From positions 1-64,000 of the forward strand of contig DASRRH010000019.1 in the NCBI GenBank assembly GCA_035695825.1: a stretch of DNA of 64,000 nt, read 5' to 3'. Of the stretch, positions 7,484 through 16,736 are shown piece by piece. A program made the position numbers and the translations under genes. Position 1 is the first letter of the stretch. Every line of letters starts with the position of its first letter. The notes under the pieces are model-generated. The model was not told where the DNA came from, searched no databases, and saw only the letters and a list, made by a program, of their open reading frames with translations. The DNA comes from JAKEFM01 sp035695825 (GTDB lineage Bacteria > Planctomycetota > UBA1135 > JAKEFM01).

Positions 7484-9082
7484 CTATCCCCCTCCGAGCT
7501 TGAAGAGGACCAGGTTCTCGAGGAAGGCGAGGAGGTCCTGCTGATTCGCCAGCGACAGGTTGACGAAGTTGCTTCTCGAGGCGAGCGCCTCCCCGCCGTG
7601 CTCGAGGATCGCCTCCGTGAGCGTCGTCGCGCGGCCGTCGTGGAGGTAGGGGGCCGTCGAGCCCACCCCCCAGAGGTTCTCCGTCAGGAAGGTCGAGGCG
7701 CCGGTCCCGACCTCGTCGATCGACTCTGCGAGGCCCGAGCCGATGTCGTGGCGCTTGAGGTCCCCGTACAGTCGCACGATCGCCCGCCCCTCGCCGTCCT
7801 TCTGGAAGGAACCGAGCCGGAAGACGACGTTTCCGCTCGCGTCGAGGATCCGGTTGTCAGGCTGGTCGTGCGTCAGGTCGAAGGAGACGGGGAACGCCGG
7901 ATCGAGTCCCCTCGCGACCGGGTCCTGGCCCGCCGGAAAGGTCGCGTCCCGGAAGTCCGGGTTCGCGCTCGGCTCGCGGAAGACGAGGTCGTTGGCCTTG
8001 AGGAAGGTCTTGTGACACGAGGCGCATCCGACGCTCGAGAAGAGCTGGCTCCCGTGATTGATCGCCTGGTTCTCCTGCGACGAGAGGGGAGGGAGGAGAC
8101 CGTGCGCGGCGAGCTCCTGCTTCGTCGTCGGCCGGGGCTGGGCCGCGAGGTAGACGGCGAGGACTGTCTGGTCGCCGACCGTCATCTCGTCCGCCACCCC
8201 GTCGGCGTCGGCGTCGACGCCGTCCCCGGCGATCTCGACGGCCTGCATCCCGAGCTCGTTGTGGGAGGCGCCCCGGTTGAAGTCGCGGAGGGAGGCGACG
8301 CTCCCCTTCCACTGGAAGGGCCGGACGACGAGGTCCGGGGAGACCCCCTCCACGTTCGAGGTGTCGAGCGCGACCGTGCAGGGGTTCCCGCTCGGAATCG
8401 CCGTGATCGAACCGAAGCTCACGCCCTTCGTCGTGAGCGGCAGGGTCTTCGGCTGGCCCGACCCGCAGGCCTGCGCCGCGGCCTGTTCGCGGATCTGCTG
8501 GAGTTTCGCGGTCATCTCCTCGGCGAGGCGCTGGATCCCCCCCGCGCCGAAGAGGTGGGGGGTGTTCCTCTGGATCATCGACCCGAGGTTTCCCGAGTGG
8601 AGGGGATCGCGGTGGACGTTCGCGGAGGCGGCGCCCGCCCCGTCCTCGAAGGGCGCGTTGTGGCAGTGGACGCAACTCTCGGCGTTCGGGCCCGTCGCCC
8701 TCGAGGGGAAATGGGTCGCCCACTCGCCGGCTCCCGCGAGGTCGGCGCGCGGCACGCGCGTGAAGCGCTGGCCCTGCCCGACGTTCGCCCCGACCCCGTC
8801 GAGGGCGTTGAAGGGCGTCTCGAAGAGCTCGTCGCCGTTCCCGAACGCCTCCTCGAAGGCCTCCTCCCCCTGCCCGTTCGCGACGAGGTTCGTCAGGGTG
8901 AACTGGTCCACATGGGCGGCCGCCGGCACGTGGAGCGCGCCGACCAGCGTCAGGTCCGTGACGATGGCGTAGGCCGCGAGGCCGGCTCCGAGCAGGATCG
9001 CCGAGGCGAGGGCCGTGCGCCGGGCGGAGGGCCGCCCGAGGGCGGCCCGCAGGAAAGATCCCTTCCTAACCGTTCGGGCCAT
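7484..9082 (-). CDS. Di-heme cytochrome c, DUF1111/thiol oxidoreductase-like
   Basis: A 532-residue exported protein with an N-terminal membrane segment or signal (ALASAILLGAGLAAYAIV). Two c-type heme motifs are seen: CVHCH at residue 137 and CASCH at residue 353. Near the C-terminus LWGVGSTAPYLHDGRATTL is the conserved block shared by di-heme peroxidases and the COG3488/DUF1111 group. The spacing of the two hemes and the length suit that group better than the classic MauG/CcpA enzymes. The probable role is periplasmic electron transfer or peroxide/thiol oxidation. A second, different di-heme protein is at 61577-63601. No cytochrome maturation genes are nearby. Confidence 0.8.
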   Translation of the reverse strand: MARTVRKGSFLRAALGRPSARRTALASAILLGAGLAAYAIVTDLTLVGALHVPAAAHVDQFTLTNLVANGQGEEAFEEAFGNGDELFETPFNALDGVGANVGQGQRFTRVPRADLAGAGEWATHFPSRATGPNAESCVHCHNAPFEDGAGAASANVHRDPLHSGNLGSMIQRNTPHLFGAGGIQRLAEEMTAKLQQIREQAAAQACGSGQPKTLPLTTKGVSFGSITAIPSGNPCTVALDTSNVEGVSPDLVVRPFQWKGSVASLRDFNRGASHNELGMQAVEIAGDGVDADADGVADEMTVGDQTVLAVYLAAQPRPTTKQELAAHGLLPPLSSQENQAINHGSQLFSSVGCASCHKTFLKANDLVFREPSANPDFRDATFPAGQDPVARGLDPAFPVSFDLTHDQPDNRILDASGNVVFRLGSFQKDGEGRAIVRLYGDLKRHDIGSGLAESIDEVGTGASTFLTENLWGVGSTAPYLHDGRATTLTEAILEHGGEALASRSNFVNLSLANQQDLLAFLENLVLFKLGGG

Positions 9083-9238
9083 GCGGTTCTCCCTGAGGAG
9101 GAGGTGGTCGGGATCCTAAGCACGGCCGGCGGGATGGCGAGTCCCGCGCCCGCCTCGCCCGGCGAACGTCGGGTCGGGGAGATTCGGCCGCCCCTCCGGC
9201 TCGCCGCCGGACGGGCGACCCCGCCGAGCGTCGACGAG

Positions 9239-11221
9239 CTACGGCGCGAGCGCGACCGCGACGACGTTCGTGAACGATCCGGCGAGGGGAGCGAGCGAGG
9301 TGAGGACGAGCGCCTGCACGTACACCGTCGCCGGCGCGAGGACGGCTCCGACCGGGACCGGGAACTGCTCCATCCCGGTCGCCGGGACGGAGCCGGTGTG
9401 GAACACGAAGAGCCCGATCGGATTCAGGCCGAGCGTGCCCGCGAGGGGCGGGAGGGGGACCGTCGCGGTCCCGAGGGAGAAGGCGAGGACCACCGTCGCG
9501 CCGACCGGGCCGGGCGTGTTGAAGCGGACCGTCCCTCCGCTCGAGGGCTCCCCCGTCGCCGTCATCGGGGTGGGCAGGCCGCACGCCTGGGTGAGCTTGA
9601 ACCCGGAGACGAGGTAGGCCTCCCCCGCGTCGTTGTACGCGTTTCCCATCCCCGCCCCGGTCATCTGGTTCGACAGGAGGTCGGCGTACCCGTCGAGGTC
9701 GTGTTCGACCCAGTCCATCGAGTAGCCCATGATGTCCCCGGCCTCGGCGCCCAGGATCCGCGCGTAGGCGAGGCCCGCGCCCGGGGAGAGGAGATCGATC
9801 GAGGCGGGGAGCGGGGTCGTGCTCCCGAAGAGGACGTGACACTCCCCGGCGCTCGCGCGGCCGAGGGGACTCGCGGTCGGCGAGCTCACGGCGAAGTCCT
9901 GGATGCCGTCGGCGTTCATGTCGAGGAAGAGACAGGTGTCGCCGGCGATGTCCCCCGCGAAGGCCCCCCAGATCACGGTGGCGAAAGGAGGGGGAGACGC
10001 GAGGTCGATCGTCGCGCCGCGGAGAGCCGTCCCCCCCTGGAGGATCCAGCACTCGCCCGCGGTCGGGCGCGCGTTGCCCGGCCCGTCGGCGGTGAGCGCG
10101 CCGAGGGCGAGGTCGGCGATGCCGTCGCCGGTGAAGTCCCCCGCGCGGAGCTCCTCCCCGCACGTGTCGTTCGCGTCCGGCCCGTAAATGACGGTCGAGG
10201 CCCCGGCGGGCGGCGAGGCGAGGTCGATCGTCGAGCCCGGCGCGAGCGGACCGAACAGGATCCACGTGTCGCCGCAGTTGATGCGCCCGTTGCCGGGGCC
10301 GTTGCCCGCGCCGATGCCGGGCCCCCCGCTCGTCCCCGCCCCGGAGCGGTTGAGCGCCGCCGCGGCGATCAGGTCGCCGAATCCGTCGCCGTCGACGTCC
10401 CCCGAGGCGACCGTCGAGCCGAAGTCGTCGGCCGGGTCGAGGCCGTAGACGACGATCGCCGAGGCGGGGGGCGAAGCCATGTCGATCACGGCCGGCCAGG
10501 TGGCGGTCCCCGGGAGGACGTACACCTCCCCCGCCCGGTCGCGGCTGTTCCCCGGCCCGTCGGCCTTGTCGGCGCCGAGGAGGAGGTCGTCGATCCCGTC
10601 CCCCGTCACGTCCCCCGCGCGCGCCCAGATGCCGAGCCGGTCCTCCGTCTCCGCGCCGTGGATCGTCGTGACGAACGCGGGAGGGGAGGCGAGGTCGATG
10701 TTGCCGGCGATCCCGGGCGCGCCGAAGAGGACGTAGACCGCTCCGGCGTCCGGGCGCGCGCCGCCGGGACCATTCGCGTTCTGCGCGCAGATCAGGAGGT
10801 CGTCGACGCCGTCGCCGTTCACGTCGCCGGTGGCGAGCTCGCACCCGGCCGTGTCGCCGGCCGACGGCGACGCCCCCCCTCCCGCGCCCCAGATCGTGAT
10901 CCGATTCGGCGGGTTCGTCGCGCCGTCGAACACTCCCGCGATCGTCCCGTCCCCCCACCAGACGTAGACCTCGCCCGCGGCGAAGCGGTTGTTCAGAGGC
11001 CCGCTGTTCGCGAGCATCGCGCCGATCGCGACGTCGGGGAAGCCGTCGGCGTTGTAGTCGCCCCCCGTCACGGGGAGGCCGACCGAGCCGCTGTTCGGCT
11101 CGCTGTTGAAGTAGGACTCCTGGCCCGCCTGGCCGGTCAGGGCGAGGTCCCAGGTCGCGAGGAGCTGGGCGGGGGCCGGGGAGGCGAGGAGGAGCGGAGC
11201 GAGGAAGGCGGCGGTTCTCAT
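9239..11221 (-). CDS. Secreted FG-GAP repeat protein (seven-bladed integrin-like propeller)
   Basis: A 660-residue exported protein. The start at 11221 gives a clean signal peptide (MRTAAFLAPLLLASPAPAQ). About seven FG-GAP repeats follow, each with a calcium-loop motif such as GDYNADGFPD, GDVNGDGVDD, GDVTGDGIDD or GDFTGDGIAD, enough for one seven-bladed beta-propeller. The last 110 residues form a separate beta-rich module (GTVRFNTPGPVGATVVLAFS ... PATVYVQALVL) that resembles the ends of four other secreted proteins in this window. Such proteins are usually cell-surface or released and Ca-binding; the ligand is unknown. An alternative upstream TTG at 11260 would add residues before the signal peptide and is less likely. 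Confidence 0.85.
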   Translation of the reverse strand: MRTAAFLAPLLLASPAPAQLLATWDLALTGQAGQESYFNSEPNSGSVGLPVTGGDYNADGFPDVAIGAMLANSGPLNNRFAAGEVYVWWGDGTIAGVFDGATNPPNRITIWGAGGGASPSAGDTAGCELATGDVNGDGVDDLLICAQNANGPGGARPDAGAVYVLFGAPGIAGNIDLASPPAFVTTIHGAETEDRLGIWARAGDVTGDGIDDLLLGADKADGPGNSRDRAGEVYVLPGTATWPAVIDMASPPASAIVVYGLDPADDFGSTVASGDVDGDGFGDLIAAAALNRSGAGTSGGPGIGAGNGPGNGRINCGDTWILFGPLAPGSTIDLASPPAGASTVIYGPDANDTCGEELRAGDFTGDGIADLALGALTADGPGNARPTAGECWILQGGTALRGATIDLASPPPFATVIWGAFAGDIAGDTCLFLDMNADGIQDFAVSSPTASPLGRASAGECHVLFGSTTPLPASIDLLSPGAGLAYARILGAEAGDIMGYSMDWVEHDLDGYADLLSNQMTGAGMGNAYNDAGEAYLVSGFKLTQACGLPTPMTATGEPSSGGTVRFNTPGPVGATVVLAFSLGTATVPLPPLAGTLGLNPIGLFVFHTGSVPATGMEQFPVPVGAVLAPATVYVQALVLTSLAPLAGSFTNVVAVALAP

Positions 11222-11363
11222 GGTCGGGGGGCTCGGTTCCCTGGAACGCGCGCCCTCCAACCTTATCCGGCTCTCCGGGAAGCGACAACGAGGCGGGGGC
11301 CGGCCGGGGAGATGGAGGACCCGAGGTCGGGCGCCGTCGCGCGGACCGCGCTACCCTCCGGCC

Positions 11364-12491
11364 GTGACGGACGACGCGGGCTCGTCCGGAGGATCGGAGC
11401 GCCTCCTCTCCCTCGATGCCTTCCGCGGTCTCACCGTCGCGGCGATGGTCGCCGTCAACAACCCCGGTGCGTGGGGGGAGGCTTCCCAGTACGCGGCGCT
11501 CCGCCACGCGCCGTGGCACGGCTGCACGCCGACCGACCTCGTCTTTCCGTTCTTCCTCTTCATCCTCGGCGCGGCGATCCCGTTCTCGCGCGGCGCGCCG
11601 GGGGACGGAAGCCGGGCGATCGCGCTCCGGATCCTCCGGCGGACCGTCCTCCTCTTTGCCCTCGGCCTCCTCCTCCGGGCGTTCCCTCGATTCGACCTCG
11701 AGGGGATCCGGATCCCCGGCGTTCTCCAGCGCATCGCCGTCGTCTACCTCGTCGCGGCGCTCCTCGTCCGGAACGCGCCGCCGCGCCTCCAGGCGCTCGC
11801 CGCGGCCGGCCTCCTCCTCGGCTACTGGGCCCTCCTCGCGCTCGTCCCCGTCCCGGGGGGGAGCGCGGGGGTCCTCGAGAAGACGGGGAACCTCGTCGCG
11901 TGGCTCGACGTCGCGTTGCTCCGCGGGCACCTCTACGAGCCCGCGTGGGATCCGGAGGGGATCCTCTCGACGATTCCGGCGATCGGGACGGCGCTCCTCG
12001 GCGCGCTCGCGGGGGGATGGCTCCGCTCGGACCGTCCGGCGACGGGGAAGGCCGTCGGCCTGATCGGCGCGGGGCTCGCCGCGGCGGCCCTCGGAGGGGC
12101 GTGGGGCGCCGTCTTCCCGATCAACAAGAACCTCTGGACGAGCTCCTACGCGCTCTTCACGGCCGGCCTCGCGTCCGCCGGCCTCGGCCTCCTCCACTGG
12201 ATCGCCGACGCGAGGGGGGTCCGCGCCTGGGCGACGCCCTTCGCCGTCTTCGGGACGAACGCGATCGCCTCCTTCGTCCTCTCGACCTTGGCTGCGAAGA
12301 CGATCGGGTGGCTCCGCTGGAGGGCTCCGGACGACCGCGCGATCGACCTGAAAACCTGGCTCTGGCGCGAGGTGTTCCAACCTCTCGGTCCGCCGAAGGC
12401 CGCCTCCCTCGCCTTCGCGCTCGCCTACACGGCGGTGTTCTGGCTCGCGATGCTCCCCCTCTATCGCCGCCGGATCTTCCTCAAGGTCTGA
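11364..12491 (+). CDS. Multi-pass membrane acyltransferase, HGSNAT/DUF5009-like
   Basis: A 375-residue integral membrane protein with about ten hydrophobic segments. The opening LLSLDAFRGLTVAAMVAVNNPG and the following HGCTPTDLVFPFFLFILGAA are characteristic of heparan-alpha-glucosaminide N-acetyltransferase-like proteins (DUF5009/YeiB-related). In that family a conserved membrane His helps move acetyl groups across the membrane to sugar amines; bacterial members are mostly uncharacterised. Start GTG at 11364 is the nearest start before the conserved LSLDAFRG block. Its 3' end overlaps the end of the convergent toxin gene by 31 bases. Confidence 0.75.
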   Translation: MTDDAGSSGGSERLLSLDAFRGLTVAAMVAVNNPGAWGEASQYAALRHAPWHGCTPTDLVFPFFLFILGAAIPFSRGAPGDGSRAIALRILRRTVLLFALGLLLRAFPRFDLEGIRIPGVLQRIAVVYLVAALLVRNAPPRLQALAAAGLLLGYWALLALVPVPGGSAGVLEKTGNLVAWLDVALLRGHLYEPAWDPEGILSTIPAIGTALLGALAGGWLRSDRPATGKAVGLIGAGLAAAALGGAWGAVFPINKNLWTSSYALFTAGLASAGLGLLHWIADARGVRAWATPFAVFGTNAIASFVLSTLAAKTIGWLRWRAPDDRAIDLKTWLWREVFQPLGPPKAASLAFALAYTAVFWLAMLPLYRRRIFLKV

Positions 12492-12985
12492 GGGCGCGCC
12501 CCCCCGTACCGGGGAAGGGCCTCGGCGACGTCTCCGCCGCTCGCCGGGCGGCGGACGGTCTCGTGCGGGAGAACCGAGAGCCCCTCGCGGCGAGCCGCCT
12601 CGCGCAGTCGTTCGTCGAGGCAGACGAAGCCCCCGTTCTCCGCACGCGAGCCCCAACGGACGAGCGCCGCAGAGAGTTGGAGGGCGTCGGCGGCGCCGAT
12701 CGCGTGAACGGCGAGGATGCGCAGGGCGCGCTCGCGGATCGAATCTCCGGGCAACACGAACTCCGTACCCCTCAGGAGAGCGTGGAGGTCCGCCAGGGTC
12801 TCCTCGAAGGAAGCGCCGTCGAGATCCCCCGCCCGGTGTCGCCGCCACAGGGCCGATGCGCACTCGACCGGAGTCGACCACCACGCGGCGATCCGGGGGT
12901 CCGCGCGCAGGAGACCCCGGGCGACGTCGCTGCGGGGTTCTGCGATCACGAGCGGGACGAGGGCGGAGGAGTCCCAGAATCTCAC
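12461..12985 (-). CDS. PIN-domain toxin (VapC-like ribonuclease)
   Basis: A 174-residue PIN protein. The four acidic positions of the active site are present: D5 in MRFWDSSALV, Glu in the VECASAL helix, Asp in GAADALQLSAAL and Asp in FVCLDERL. VapC toxins cleave RNA, often tRNA or rRNA, and are held inactive by a partner antitoxin. The GTG start overlaps the antitoxin stop by four bases (GTGA). The protein is about 30 residues longer than usual at the C-terminus, and the tail overlaps the end of the convergent acyltransferase gene. Confidence 0.85.
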   Translation of the reverse strand: MRFWDSSALVPLVIAEPRSDVARGLLRADPRIAAWWSTPVECASALWRRHRAGDLDGASFEETLADLHALLRGTEFVLPGDSIRERALRILAVHAIGAADALQLSAALVRWGSRAENGGFVCLDERLREAARREGLSVLPHETVRRPASGGDVAEALPRYGGARPQTLRKIRRR

Positions 12986-13266
12986 CGCCCCGCCTCCCGC
13001 TCCGCGAGCAGGGCCGCGAGGACCCTCCCCTCCGGGTCCTTCGCGCGGGGCTCGCGCTCGTAGAACCGCGCGGGGACCGGTCCCCGTCCGGGCCGGAGCA
13101 GGCCGAGCCGGATCAGCTCGTCCCGCCCCTCGTCGCCCCCCTCCACCGGGACGATGCGTGCGACCGGACGCCCGCGTTCGAGGACGAGGACCTCTTCTCC
13201 TCGCTTGACGAGACGGAGGTAGGCGCTCAGGCGCGCCTTCAGCATGGCGACCCCCGTGGTCTTCAT
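12982..13266 (-). CDS. Phd/YefM-type antitoxin
   Basis: A 94-residue protein. The N-terminus (LKARLSAYLRLVKRGEEVLV followed by LERGRPVARIVP) is the Phd/YefM antitoxin fold that dimerises and binds DNA; the C-terminal half is charged and probably wraps the toxin. It lies directly upstream of the PIN toxin with a four-base overlap. ATG at 13266 is chosen over upstream in-frame starts because it fits the family length; no ribosome binding site is visible, so the message may be nearly leaderless. An 8-bp palindrome just upstream may be its operator. Confidence 0.8.
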   Translation of the reverse strand: MKTTGVAMLKARLSAYLRLVKRGEEVLVLERGRPVARIVPVEGGDEGRDELIRLGLLRPGRGPVPARFYEREPRAKDPEGRVLAALLAEREAGR

Positions 13267-13274
13267 AGTGACCA

Positions 13275-13282
13275 GACTAGTC
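13275..13282. promoter_or_regulatory. Palindrome upstream of the toxin-antitoxin operon
   Basis: GACTAGTC is a perfect 8-bp palindrome starting nine bases upstream of the antitoxin ATG. Type II antitoxins usually repress their own promoter by binding such short palindromes. It is short enough to be chance. Confidence 0.35.
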
Positions 13283-13338
13283 AGATCGCGTGGTCCCGAC
13301 AAGCCACGGACGGGCCTCCCGACCCGCTCGCGCCGCGC

Positions 13339-16083
13339 TTATCGCCCCGGTCGGAAGCTCGGCCGGGCGGGGCCGAGTTTCTCGCGAAGCTTGGCGGCCA
13401 GCGCGGCGAGCGTCTCCGTCGGCGCGTCGGCCGCGGGCGCTTCCTCCCTCTCGAGCGGCGCGGCCTCGGCGAGGAAGGGGCGCGCGGCCTCGGCCTCGCC
13501 TCGATGGAGCAGCCGCTCGGCCATGACCGTCGCCGACTGGGCGAGCGTGCGGCGACTCTCCTCGCCCCCGTCGATCTCGAGCGAGCGCCGCGCGACCTCG
13601 ATCGAGCGCGTCAGGTACGCGTCCCCTTCGCCCGGGGCGCCGCGGCCGTCCGCGCGCAGCGCCTCTCGCAGTTCGCTGTCCGCCACCCGTCGGATCCAGC
13701 GGGCGTCGGCGGGCGCGGCCTTCGCGAGCCGGTCCGCCCGTTCGAGCGGATCGACCGGGCTCGGCCCGCTCTCCCTCCACTCGAGCGCGCCGTCGAGCAG
13801 GTCGACCGCCTCGCGGTCGAGGCCGTCCCGCACGCCGTCGATCGCGGGGCGGATCGTGAGGCCCTCGACGAGGCAGTCGGCCGCCTCCTTCCGCCGATCG
13901 GCGATCAGGTGCGCGAACCCGCGGCCGAGCGCGGCCATCGCGATGTAGTGGTTCACGCTGTCGGTGAAGTCCGGGCGCATCTCGGCGCTCGCGCGGAACG
14001 CGCCCTCGGCCTCGCGGTACGACTCGATCGCCCGGTCGGACGCCTCGCCGCGACGATGCCACTCGGCAGCGGTGAAGGCCGCTCTCCCCAGGTACCACTC
14101 GGAGGTGGGGGAACCCTGCACCTTGGCCATCCGGCGGTGGGGGACGATTTCGAAGACGCGCCCCGCGTCGACCAAGGCGGTCTCGAGGACCTGGTGCAGT
14201 TCCGTAGATTCCGGATGACGGTACAGCCCCTGCTGGGCGAGGAACGTCTCCTCACTCCGGCGCCCCAGCGCTCCGAACCAGGAGGCGAGAGAAACCCAGT
14301 CGGTCGCGTCGCTCCCGACCCCGAGCGCCGCACAGAAGAGGGCGCGCAGTCCCCGCGCCATCCCGCCGACTTCGACGGCGGGGTCCCCGCCGGATCGAGC
14401 GGCGAGGAGCCTCGCCGCGGCGTCTCCGATCCAGCGATAGGCCTCGATCCGTTCCGGCGGACGCGAGAGGGTAGACCGGAGTTCGTCGAGGTTCTTGCGC
14501 CAGCGCTCCAAGGAGGGATCCAGAATGGAATGGACCGACGGCGTTCCCCCGAGCGCTGTCTGGAGGGCGCGGATCGGGTCCTCCGGAAGGGGGGGAAGGA
14601 GCGACAGGGCCTCGAGCGCGAGGCGCTCCTCCTCGTCGAATTTCCCGAGGTGGTAGGCGACGCGGGCCCGGTCGAGGAGGAGTGAGACGTCGCGCCGCAT
14701 CGCCTCCGAAGAGCGAGACAGGAATCTCTCGGCATCGGCGAGGAGCAGATCCGCGGGCCTATTCGCCTCGATCCGCCTCCGTGCCAGGCCTAGCGACGCT
14801 CGCCCGACGGCGGCGAGGAGGGACGGATCGTTCGGGTTCCCTCGCAGCGCGGCCTCCGCGTCCGCGAGCGCCCCCTCGAGGTCCCGATCGCTCTCGGGGA
14901 AGGAGGGACGGGAGAGTGGGCTCTCGCGGCCTTCGATGTGACGCGCGAGGGCGGCCAGGCTCGGAGAGACGCTTCCTCCCTCGTCTCGGAGGGCGGTCAA
15001 CGCGCGGTGGGACTCCTTCTCCCCGAGGAGCTCACGGAGCGCCGGTTCGGAGGGCGAACGGTTCCGGTGGAGGTCGGTCACCGCGTGGGAGAGCAGGAAG
15101 GACCGCGTCCGTGGCGAGGCGCCGTCGACTCGCGCCAGGAGCCGGAGAAGGTCGCCGGAGGGGAGGCTCCAGCCTCCCAACCCCACTCCAGGGTCGTTGA
15201 CGAGATCCCACAGGGCGGCGGCGACTTGCGCGCGGAGGCCGAGCGCCGTCACGAGGTCCGTGATGCGGTCGAGATGGTCGCCAAGTCTCCGAGCGTGCTT
15301 TGCGAGAAGGACGCGGAGGATTCCGATGGACCCGGTCCCTCCTGCCTTCTCGAGGGCGGCGAGGGGACCCCCGAGGTCGCCCTCGCGGCTCACGACGTCC
15401 TCGAATCGCGACCGCTCGCGATGCGTGCGGCCGCGCGCGAGGGAGAGCCACTGCGCTTCTCGTTCGGAAGGGTTCTTCGACAGCTCTCGCCACGGGAAGG
15501 GGGGAGGGTCCGCCGATCCTGCAGGCGGCGCCTCCGCGGCGGCATCGGCGAGGCTCCGGTCGATCTCATGGAGGTCCCACTGCAAGGAGAGATCGAACGC
15601 CTTTTCCCCCGACGGGAGGACGAGGGCATGGCGGGGCGAGATCCGCTCGCCCCCGAGGAACCGGTCGAAGACGACCGGCTCGACCGCCTGGTGCTCCCCG
15701 CATGTCACCTCGCCGAAACGCGGGCAAGGCATCCGGCTCCCGTCCCATTCGTAGTCGCGCGGCGAGTGCCGGTGGGGGCTGGCGATCAGGCAGACGAACG
15801 GCCGGGTGAGCGCGACGAACTCTGGGTCGCGGTACCGCTCGCGCACGATCCGCTCCGAGGCGGATTCCCCGTCGGCGTTGACCGCGATCAGGATCGGCCG
15901 CCCCTCGGCGGCGGAGATCGCGAGGGCGTCCTCGAGGGTGCGCTGCCAGCGGATCTGGCGGTCGGCGCCGCCGGCCGGTCGGGTCGTCGCCGTCGGGGAC
16001 TGGGGCCCGGGGCTTCCGCAGCCGAGGAGAAGCAGGAACGAGACGAAGACGATCGGCTGCACGCGGACGGGAACAGCAAACAC
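13339..16083 (-). CDS. Lipoprotein with N-terminal thioredoxin-like domain and long TPR-like helical region
   Basis: A 914-residue protein. The GTG start at 16083 has AGGA nine bases upstream and gives a lipoprotein signal with lipobox LLLLGC (Cys 22). Residues of about 45-180 look thioredoxin-like (ALAISAAEGRPILIAVNAD ... YRDPEFVALTRPFVCL), but the usual CxxC is absent, so it is probably not a disulfide enzyme. The rest is mostly helical with TPR-like repeats (SLLAAVGRASLGLARRRIEA; AYHLGKFDEEERLALEALSL), suggesting a protein-binding scaffold on the periplasmic face. It is divergent from the alkyltransferase gene. I recognise the architecture but not a named family. Confidence 0.7.
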   Translation of the reverse strand: MFAVPVRVQPIVFVSFLLLLGCGSPGPQSPTATTRPAGGADRQIRWQRTLEDALAISAAEGRPILIAVNADGESASERIVRERYRDPEFVALTRPFVCLIASPHRHSPRDYEWDGSRMPCPRFGEVTCGEHQAVEPVVFDRFLGGERISPRHALVLPSGEKAFDLSLQWDLHEIDRSLADAAAEAPPAGSADPPPFPWRELSKNPSEREAQWLSLARGRTHRERSRFEDVVSREGDLGGPLAALEKAGGTGSIGILRVLLAKHARRLGDHLDRITDLVTALGLRAQVAAALWDLVNDPGVGLGGWSLPSGDLLRLLARVDGASPRTRSFLLSHAVTDLHRNRSPSEPALRELLGEKESHRALTALRDEGGSVSPSLAALARHIEGRESPLSRPSFPESDRDLEGALADAEAALRGNPNDPSLLAAVGRASLGLARRRIEANRPADLLLADAERFLSRSSEAMRRDVSLLLDRARVAYHLGKFDEEERLALEALSLLPPLPEDPIRALQTALGGTPSVHSILDPSLERWRKNLDELRSTLSRPPERIEAYRWIGDAAARLLAARSGGDPAVEVGGMARGLRALFCAALGVGSDATDWVSLASWFGALGRRSEETFLAQQGLYRHPESTELHQVLETALVDAGRVFEIVPHRRMAKVQGSPTSEWYLGRAAFTAAEWHRRGEASDRAIESYREAEGAFRASAEMRPDFTDSVNHYIAMAALGRGFAHLIADRRKEAADCLVEGLTIRPAIDGVRDGLDREAVDLLDGALEWRESGPSPVDPLERADRLAKAAPADARWIRRVADSELREALRADGRGAPGEGDAYLTRSIEVARRSLEIDGGEESRRTLAQSATVMAERLLHRGEAEAARPFLAEAAPLEREEAPAADAPTETLAALAAKLREKLGPARPSFRPGR

Positions 16084-16152
16084 CTGGCCGATCCTAGCCG
16101 CGTCGCCGCCCGCGGTTTTGACTTGCGCACGGACGGAGGCAGAATCCCGGCC

Positions 16153-16656
16153 ATGGAGACGATTGCCTACGGAGCGGTGCGAACGGGCCTCGGCGGGTTC
16201 CTCGTCGCGGTCTCGAGGAAGGGCGTGGTGCGGATCGGGTTCCCCGGAGAGAAGCGCGCGCGATTCCTGAGGGAGCTCCGTCGGGAGTTCCCCGGAGCGC
16301 GGGTCGTGGCCGACCGCGCCGCGGTCGCCCGCCCCGGCCGCGCGCTCGCGGCGAGACTCGAGGGACGGAGGGCCGCCGTGCCCCTGGATCTTCGAGGGAG
16401 CGCCTTCCAGCGCTCGGTGTGGCGCGCGCTCCAGCGGATCCCCTTCGGCGGGACGGCGAGCTACGGCGAGGTTGCCCGCCGCGTGGGACGGCCCGGCGCC
16501 GCGCGCGCCGTCGGGCTCGCCTGCAACCGCAACCCCGTTCCGATCCTCGTCCCCTGCCACCGCGTCGTCGGCTCGAACGGGGCCCTGGTCGGGTTCGGCG
16601 GGGGGCTCGGCCTCAAGCGCCGCCTGCTCGCGGGAGAGCGCAACTCGGCTCGCTGA
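16153..16656 (+). CDS. ogt: Methylated-DNA--protein-cysteine methyltransferase
   Basis: A 167-residue DNA repair protein. The acceptor motif PCHRVVGSNG is present with reactive Cys at residue 135. It is preceded by the DNA-binding helix-turn-helix region SAFQRSVWRALQRIPFGGTA and ASYGEVARRVGRP, and followed by GFGGGLGLKRRLL. These suicide enzymes transfer the alkyl group from O6-alkylguanine to their own Cys. The N-terminal domain is short and lacks the Ada regulatory part. The gene stands alone between a divergent lipoprotein gene and the following large secreted protein. Confidence 0.93.
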   Translation: METIAYGAVRTGLGGFLVAVSRKGVVRIGFPGEKRARFLRELRREFPGARVVADRAAVARPGRALAARLEGRRAAVPLDLRGSAFQRSVWRALQRIPFGGTASYGEVARRVGRPGAARAVGLACNRNPVPILVPCHRVVGSNGALVGFGGGLGLKRRLLAGERNSAR

Positions 16657-16736
16657 TCGGGCGGGTTCCGGGGGCCGCCGCTCCGTCGCGCCGGTAGACT
16701 GGGGCCTCCCGCGCTCGCCCCCGTAAGGAGGCCTCC

